17,465 bases of DNA from DATJPD01 sp036394195 (GTDB lineage: Bacteria > Pseudomonadota > Alphaproteobacteria > CACIAM-22H2). Below, one piece after another: positions 12,399 to 17,465 of this stretch. How positions within the stretch are numbered: position 1 is the first letter of the stretch; every line of letters starts with the position of its first letter. The notes beneath the pieces were generated by a model that worked only from the letters and a program-made list of their open reading frames with translations, was not told the DNA's origin and made no database searches. A program made the translations under genes and the position numbers. Location of the stretch: positions 1-17,465 of the forward strand of contig DASWFO010000202.1 of NCBI GenBank assembly GCA_036394195.1, given 5' to 3'.

Positions 12399-14744
12399 AT
12401 GACCCAATCCGCCGAGAACGATCCCCATGAGCTGCGCGTCGAGGACGACGTCCTGCTCCGCGGTGCCGGCCGTTTCCTCGCCGACCTGAAGCCGCACGAT
12501 GCGGCCATCGTCGCCTTCGTGCGATCGCCACATGCCGCCGCGCGGATCCGCTCCGTCGACACGGCGGCCGCGCGGGCTGCGCCGGGCGTGCTGGCGGTCC
12601 TGACCGCTGAAGACATGGACAAGGCCGGGATCGGCAGCGTGGCGCGCCATCCGCCGATGACCGGACGCGGCGGCATGCCGTTCGTCAATCCGTTCCGCCC
12701 TGCCCTCGCCCGCGACCGCGTCGTCCATATCGGACAGGCCGTTGCGGCGGTGATCGCGGAGAGCGCCGGCGCCGCACAGGACGCCGCCGAGCTCGTCGCC
12801 GTCGATTACGAGGAAACCGCCGCGATCGCCGATCTGCGGGCGGCCATGGAGCCCGGTGCCCCGCTCGTCCATCCGGAGGTCCCGGTCAATCTCGCGTTCG
12901 ATTGGGCCGGTATCGTCAATGACGACGGCAGCAACGCGCGCGAGATCGACAGCATCATCAAGCGGGCAAGCAAGGTCGCGCGCGTCTCGTTGGTCAATCA
13001 GCGGCTGATGGTCGCGAGCATGGAGCCGCGCGGCGCGACCGCCAGCTGCGACGCCGCCAGCGGACACACCACGCTGACGGTCTGCTCGCAGGCGGCCGGA
13101 CCGATGCGCGACCAGATGGTCGCGATCATGGGCATCGCCAAGGACAAGCTTCGTGTCATCACCGGGGATGTCGGCGGCGCGTTCGGCATGAAGACGGGCG
13201 CCTACCCCGAATATCCGGTGGTCATGCTCGCCGCCAAGCTTCTGGGACGGCCGGTGCACTGGATGTCGACACGCTCGGAAGCGATGCTGTCCGACAATCA
13301 GGCCCGCGATGCGCTCACCGAGGCCGAGCTGGCCCTTGACGAGAGCGGAAAATTCCTGGCGCTGCGCGTCCGCCACGCCGTGAGCATGGGCGCGTTCCTC
13401 ACCAATGCCAGCGGCAATCTCTCGACCTCGAATTTCGCCCGCTGCTTTCCCGGGATGTACCTGATCCCGAAAATCGACGTCGCGGTGCGCTGTATCTTTA
13501 CCAATGCGCTGCCCACCGGCGCTTATCGCGGCGCTGGCCGGCCCGAGGCCAACTACATGCTGGAGCGGCTGGTCGAGGAGGCGGCGCGGGTCATCGGGAT
13601 CGATCCGCTGGACCTCAGGCGGCGCAATCTCATTCCGAAATCCGCGATGCCCTACAAGACGGCCGTCGCGACGACCTATGACAGCGGGGAATTCGAGACG
13701 GTGTTCGACAAGGCGCTGGCGCGCGCCGATATCCGGGGCTTTGCCGCGCGCCGTGAGGCTTCGGCCAAGCGCGGTCTGTGGCGCGGCCTCGGCGTCTCCT
13801 GCTTTCTCGAGCACGCCGGCGCGCAGCCGACCGAAGGCGCCTCGATTGCGTTTCCCGGCGGCGAGCGGATGGTTCTCGGCCTCGGCGTCCAGTCGACCGG
13901 CCAGGGGCATGCGACCGTCTTCCCGCGGCTCGCGGCCGAGCGCTTCGGCATTCCGGCGGACAAGATCCAGCATCGGCACGGCGATACCGACTTGAACATC
14001 ACCGGTTTCCCATCGGTCGCGTCGCGCTCCACGATCACGGCGGGCAGTGCCATCGTCCACAGCGTCGATCTGGTGCTGGCCAAGGGCAAAGCCGTCGCCG
14101 CCAGGCTGTTCGAGGCGGCGGAGTCCGACGTCGTCTATCGCGGCGGGCGTTTTGAAGTCGCTGGGACAGACCGGTCGCTGTCCCTGTTCGAGGTCGCGGC
14201 CAAGGCGGCGGAGCTTGCCAAGGCGGGCACCATCGCCGCGAGCCTCGACACGAATACGACCCGCGACACGCCGCAGACATTTCCCAACGGCTGCCACGTC
14301 GCCGAGGTCGAGATCGATCCTGACACCGGTGCCGTGAACGTCGTCAGCTACACGGCGGTCGACGACTGCGGCAACATCCTCAATCACATGATCGTCGACG
14401 GGCAGCTGCACGGCAGCGTCGCCCAGGGCCTCGGCCAGACGCTGTTCGAGGCGACACGCTATGACGAGACCGGGCAGCTCATCACCGGCTCGTTCACCGA
14501 CTATGCGATGCCACGCGCCGACGACATGCCGGCGATCGTGACGGATGCGCACGTCGTCCCCGCCAAGACCAATCCGATCGGCGTCAAAGGCGTCGGCGAG
14601 GCCGGCACGACCGCGTCGCTGGCCGCCATCATGATCGCCATCGCCAATGCCATCCCCGGCGGTTTCGGCGTCCCCCTGGACATGCCGGCGACCCGCGAGA
14701 AAGTCTGGCGGGCGTGCCAGAAGGCCAGGGCCGCGGGACGTTAG
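12399..14744 (+). CDS. xanthine dehydrogenase/CO dehydrogenase family molybdopterin-binding subunit
   Basis: This is a 781-residue molybdenum hydroxylase large subunit, normal length for CoxL-type proteins. The N-terminal a/b hammerhead domain starts RVEDDVLLRGAGRFLADL and is followed by the two molybdopterin-binding domains. Visible are GDVGGAFGMK, the active-site loop AYRGAGR (375-381; this is the form II type rather than the AYRCSFR of true CO dehydrogenase), GQGHATVFPRLAAERFGI and the catalytic glutamate at 734 in KGVGEAGT. It would hydroxylate an aldehyde or aromatic heterocycle using water. The start is ATG 12399, with AGGA 5 bases upstream. The FAD-binding and 2Fe-2S subunits that normally flank it are absent on both visible sides; they may lie past the window or elsewhere. 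The next gene starts 25 bases on, so they are probably co-transcribed. Confidence 0.92.
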   Translation: MTQSAENDPHELRVEDDVLLRGAGRFLADLKPHDAAIVAFVRSPHAAARIRSVDTAAARAAPGVLAVLTAEDMDKAGIGSVARHPPMTGRGGMPFVNPFRPALARDRVVHIGQAVAAVIAESAGAAQDAAELVAVDYEETAAIADLRAAMEPGAPLVHPEVPVNLAFDWAGIVNDDGSNAREIDSIIKRASKVARVSLVNQRLMVASMEPRGATASCDAASGHTTLTVCSQAAGPMRDQMVAIMGIAKDKLRVITGDVGGAFGMKTGAYPEYPVVMLAAKLLGRPVHWMSTRSEAMLSDNQARDALTEAELALDESGKFLALRVRHAVSMGAFLTNASGNLSTSNFARCFPGMYLIPKIDVAVRCIFTNALPTGAYRGAGRPEANYMLERLVEEAARVIGIDPLDLRRRNLIPKSAMPYKTAVATTYDSGEFETVFDKALARADIRGFAARREASAKRGLWRGLGVSCFLEHAGAQPTEGASIAFPGGERMVLGLGVQSTGQGHATVFPRLAAERFGIPADKIQHRHGDTDLNITGFPSVASRSTITAGSAIVHSVDLVLAKGKAVAARLFEAAESDVVYRGGRFEVAGTDRSLSLFEVAAKAAELAKAGTIAASLDTNTTRDTPQTFPNGCHVAEVEIDPDTGAVNVVSYTAVDDCGNILNHMIVDGQLHGSVAQGLGQTLFEATRYDETGQLITGSFTDYAMPRADDMPAIVTDAHVVPAKTNPIGVKGVGEAGTTASLAAIMIAIANAIPGGFGVPLDMPATREKVWRACQKARAAGR

Positions 14745-14769
14745 GGCGCGCCGTGCGAGGACATTTCGG

Positions 14770-16407
14770 ATGAGTGGCGAACAGACCTACGACTACATCA
14801 TTGTCGGCGCCGGATCGGCCGGCTGCACGCTCGCCTATCGTCTGGGCGAGGACCCGTCTGTCCGCATCCTGGTCCTCGAGGCCGGCGGCTGGGACCGCGA
14901 CCCGATGCTGGGCATTCCGCTCGCCTGGGGCCGCAATGTGCTGGGCCGCCGGCACGACTGGATGTACGACACCGAGCCGGAGCCGACGATGAACGGCCGG
15001 CGCATCCCCATGTTCCGCGGCCGTGTCGTCGGCGGATCGTCGTCGATCAACGCCATGGCCTATGTGCGCGGCCATCGCCAGGATTACGAGCGGTGGGCCA
15101 CGGCCGGACTGCCGCACTGGTCCTACGCGCACGTGCTGCCTTATTTCCGCCGGCAGGAAAGCTGGCAGGGCGGCGCCGATGAATATCGCGGCGGCGACGG
15201 GCCGCTCACCACCTGCTCGCCCAAGTTCCCCGACCCATTGATCGACGCCTTCTTCGAGGCGGGCCGTTCGGCGGGACATCCCGCGACACCGGATTACAAC
15301 GGCGCGCGCCAGGAGGGCTTCAGCCGCGCCCAGTCGACGGTGCGCAACGGGCGGCGCTGCAGCACCGCGGTCGCGTATCTGCGGCCTGCCCTCGCCCGCG
15401 GCAATGTCCGGATTGCGGTGCGCGCCTTGGTGACAGGACTTCTGTTCGCGGGCCAGCGCGCGACCGGCGTGCACTATGAAGAGAACGGCGAGATGAAAAC
15501 GGCTCGGGCGGAACGCGAGGTCATCCTCGCCGGCGGCTCCATCAACTCGCCGCAGCTCTTGATGCTCTCGGGGATCGGCGATCCCGAGGACCTGCGAGCG
15601 CACGACATCGGCGTCAGGGTCGCCCTGAGAGGCGTTGGGCGGAACCTGCAGGATCATCTCTCGGCGAGCCTGCACTATGCGCGCAAGGAGCCCGGCCCTC
15701 TGCATCGCTCCCTCCGCCTCGACCGGATCGTTCCAGCCCTGGCGCAAGCGCATTTCTTCGGCACCGGCATCGCCGCCAGCCTCCCGAACAACGTGATGGC
15801 GTTCCTGAAGAGCCGACCCGACGAGACCATGCCCGATCTGCAGTTCCTCTTCATTGCCGCGCCGTGGGAGGCCGGGCCGTATCTGCCCCCGTTCAAACCT
15901 GCGTTTGTGGATGGGTTCGCCTGCCGCCCGGTCCCGCTGCGGCCGGAGAGCCGCGGCCGGTTGCGGCTTGAATCATCCGACCCGCGCCGGAAGGTCCGGA
16001 TCGAGATGAACTTTCTCGCGACTGACGCCGACCTGAAAACGATGCGGGCCGGTCTCCGCATGGCCCGCGAGATGTTCGACCAGCCGGCGCTTCGGGGCTT
16101 CATTGCCAAGGAGATCGCGCCGGGCCCCGACAAGCGGTCGGACGCCGACCTGGACACCTACGCGCGCGCCACCGCGACGACCGTCTATCACCCGCTGGGC
16201 ACCTGCAAAATGGGCGGGGATGCCGACGAGACCGCGGTCGTCGATCCCGAGCTTAGGGTGCGCGGGACCGAAGGCCTGCGCGTCGTCGACGCGTCGGTCA
16301 TGCCCGATCTCGTCGGCGGCAATATCAACGCGGCCGTCATCATGATCGCGGAGAAAGCGGCAGACCTGATCCGGGGACGCGCGCCGCCGGCGCCGGTCAA
16401 TGCCTGA
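14770..16407 (+). CDS. GMC family FAD-dependent oxidoreductase (choline/alcohol dehydrogenase-like)
   Basis: This 545-residue flavoprotein oxidises an alcohol. The N-terminal FAD site is YIIVGAGSAGC (9-19) with the LVLEAGG strand end (34-40). GMC signature 1 is GRVVGGSSSINAMAYVRGH (84-102) and signature 2 is GGSINSPQLLMLSGIG (255-270). The catalytic pair is His474 in VYHPLGTCKMG and Asn520 in GGNINAAVIMIAEKAADLI. The start is ATG 14770, preceded by GAGGA; an in-frame extension to 14647 would overlap the molybdoenzyme gene. It sits 25 bases after that gene and 73 before a Rieske oxygenase. Together they suggest stepwise oxidation of an aromatic or alcohol substrate. The family covers choline, aryl-alcohol, PEG and other alcohols, so no specific substrate is claimed. 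Confidence 0.93.
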   Translation: MSGEQTYDYIIVGAGSAGCTLAYRLGEDPSVRILVLEAGGWDRDPMLGIPLAWGRNVLGRRHDWMYDTEPEPTMNGRRIPMFRGRVVGGSSSINAMAYVRGHRQDYERWATAGLPHWSYAHVLPYFRRQESWQGGADEYRGGDGPLTTCSPKFPDPLIDAFFEAGRSAGHPATPDYNGARQEGFSRAQSTVRNGRRCSTAVAYLRPALARGNVRIAVRALVTGLLFAGQRATGVHYEENGEMKTARAEREVILAGGSINSPQLLMLSGIGDPEDLRAHDIGVRVALRGVGRNLQDHLSASLHYARKEPGPLHRSLRLDRIVPALAQAHFFGTGIAASLPNNVMAFLKSRPDETMPDLQFLFIAAPWEAGPYLPPFKPAFVDGFACRPVPLRPESRGRLRLESSDPRRKVRIEMNFLATDADLKTMRAGLRMAREMFDQPALRGFIAKEIAPGPDKRSDADLDTYARATATTVYHPLGTCKMGGDADETAVVDPELRVRGTEGLRVVDASVMPDLVGGNINAAVIMIAEKAADLIRGRAPPAPVNA

Positions 16408-16480
16408 CTAAAAAGCGATTGTTCGGGCGCCGTTCGGTCCGTACACTGAACAAAATCGCCAACACCCGGGAGCCAACGCC

Positions 16481-17465
16481 GTGTTTTTACGGAACTGCTG
16501 GTACGTCGCCGCCTGGAACCACGAGGTCACCCGCCAGAAGATGCTGCGGCGGACGCTCCTCAACGAACCCGTCGTGTTCTACCGTACCGAGGACGGCCGC
16601 CCGGTCGCGCTCGAGGACCGCTGCTGCCACCGTCACGCGCAGCTCTCGCGCGGCAAGCTGGTCGGCGACAACGTGCAGTGCCCCTATCACGGCTTTACCT
16701 ACGACCCCTCGGGGACCTGCGTTCTCATTCCCGGCCAGGCCAAGGTGCCGTCGGAGGCGCGGGTCAAGAGCTATCCGACGGTGGAGCGCTACCGGTGGAT
16801 CTGGATCTGGATGGGCGACCCGGCGCTGGCGGACCCCGCGAAGATCGAGGATTTCCACTGGATGGACGATCCGGACTGGCGGGCGCAGGGCGAGCGGCTC
16901 CAGCTCAAGGGCAATTACGTGCTCCTGGTCGAAAATCTCCTCGACCTGTCGCATCTCACCTTCGTGCACCCGACGACGCTCGGCACCGACAAGATCGCGC
17001 AAACCCCGATGAAGTGGGAAAAGCTCAATACGGGCGTGCGGGTCACCCGCTGGATCATGGAGAGCCCCGCCCCGCCCTTCTTCCAGAAGGCCGGCGGGTT
17101 CAAGCCCGACGAGAATGTCGACCGCTGGCAGATCATCGACTGGACGGCGCCGGCGTTCGTCAGGCTGGACGTCGGCGCCGCCGTGTCGGGCACGGGGGCG
17201 CGCGACGGGAACCGCAGCCGCGGGATCGAGATGCGGAACCTGAACGCCATCACGCCGGAGACCGACAAGACGACGCATTACTTCTGGGCGCAGGCGCACA
17301 ACTTCAAGACCGACAAGCCGTGGATGACGGAGCTCCTGTACCAGAACGTCCATACAGCGTTCCTGGAGGACCTGGAGATCATCCAGGCGCAGCAGGAGAA
17401 CGTCGAGATGCGGCCGGACGCTCCCCGCATCGACATGACGCATGACGGCGGCGGGATCGCGGCGC
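16481..17465 (+). CDS. Rieske non-heme iron oxygenase, VanA-like, 3' end cut by window edge
   Basis: This is the oxygenase component of a Rieske-type system similar to vanillate O-demethylase. It runs from GTG 16481 (GGGAG 8 bases upstream) for 328 residues to the window end; the family is about 350, so only a little is missing. The start FLRNCWYVAAW is typical. The Rieske cluster ligands are C48-x-H50 (DRCCHRH) and C67-x-x-H70 (QCPYHGF). The catalytic iron site is seen in NLLDLSHLTFVH (152-163: His158, His163), with the third ligand probably Asp297 in FLEDLEIIQ. An unusual point is CCH where CPH is usual. It needs a ferredoxin reductase (VanB type), not visible here. The neighbourhood suggests aromatic or methoxy-compound breakdown. 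Confidence 0.9.
   Translation, partial: MFLRNCWYVAAWNHEVTRQKMLRRTLLNEPVVFYRTEDGRPVALEDRCCHRHAQLSRGKLVGDNVQCPYHGFTYDPSGTCVLIPGQAKVPSEARVKSYPTVERYRWIWIWMGDPALADPAKIEDFHWMDDPDWRAQGERLQLKGNYVLLVENLLDLSHLTFVHPTTLGTDKIAQTPMKWEKLNTGVRVTRWIMESPAPPFFQKAGGFKPDENVDRWQIIDWTAPAFVRLDVGAAVSGTGARDGNRSRGIEMRNLNAITPETDKTTHYFWAQAHNFKTDKPWMTELLYQNVHTAFLEDLEIIQAQQENVEMRPDAPRIDMTHDGGGIAA

Noticed and set aside
12282..14552. 756-codon open frame on the minus strand
   Set aside because: It lies fully antisense to the molybdoenzyme gene, whose motifs are clear. Its arginine-, glycine- and aspartate-rich translation has no domain; it is a by-product of high-GC codon bias.
16419..16447. TTGTTC-N17-TACACT as a housekeeping promoter for the Rieske gene
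   Set aside because: Only about three of six and four of six bases match the standard elements, and the 73-base gap after the GMC gene is also compatible with read-through. Too weak to list.
16487..17443. 318-codon open frame on the minus strand
   Set aside because: It is antisense to the Rieske oxygenase and rich in Arg, Leu and Val without any motif. The plus-strand gene has complete iron ligands.

Overview
The window is high-GC DNA of alphaproteobacterial character, probably Hyphomicrobiales (Rhizobiales) or Caulobacter-like. The evidence is the codon use, the SigF/NrsF pair, the bufferin operon and several Shine-Dalgarno-led GTG starts. I see no rRNA, tRNA, CRISPR array, transposase or phage gene.

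The left two thirds (about 1-11309) reads as one heavy-metal/redox stress locus under one ECF sigma factor. The sigma gene (9740-10333, minus) and its six-helix membrane anti-sigma partner NrsF (9109-9750, minus) form an overlapping pair. Downstream on the same strand is a bufferin-type operon: bufA (secreted four-cysteine peptide), bufB (MNIO/DUF692 peptide-modifying enzyme), bufC (DUF2063 partner), a DoxX membrane protein, and a 737-residue fusion of two DoxX-like modules to a type II NADH dehydrogenase. Further left, a second minus-strand operon encodes a secreted YHS protein, a putative diiron ferritin-like protein, a ketoacyl-synthase-III-like enzyme, and an ABC ATPase plus ABC-2 permease (the permease is cut by the window edge). 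On the plus strand at about 10.8 kb lies an exported methionine sulfoxide reductase B.

The main finding is regulatory. The hexamer GTAACC followed by exactly 16 bases and CGAA, the promoter described for Caulobacter SigF, occurs in front of sigF, bufA and the YHS operon. A one-base variant (CGTA) precedes msrB. By eye these are the only four GTAACC sites in the window. All four have the same spacing, the correct orientation, and a position just upstream of a transcription unit. This ties the little-described YHS/ferritin-like/KAS-III/ABC operon to the bufferin copper-defence regulon, and it is my best candidate for an undescribed system.

The middle (11310-12398) is sparse: a 54-residue exported peptide, a 67-residue unknown protein, what looks like the detached C-terminal end of a ketopantoate reductase, and a 12-bp inverted repeat. 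The right end (12399-17465, plus strand) is a catabolic cluster: a molybdopterin-binding subunit of the xanthine dehydrogenase/CO dehydrogenase family without its usual small subunits in view, a GMC flavin oxidoreductase, and a VanA-like Rieske oxygenase cut by the window edge. This suggests oxidation of an aromatic or alcohol compound, but the substrate cannot be read from the sequence.
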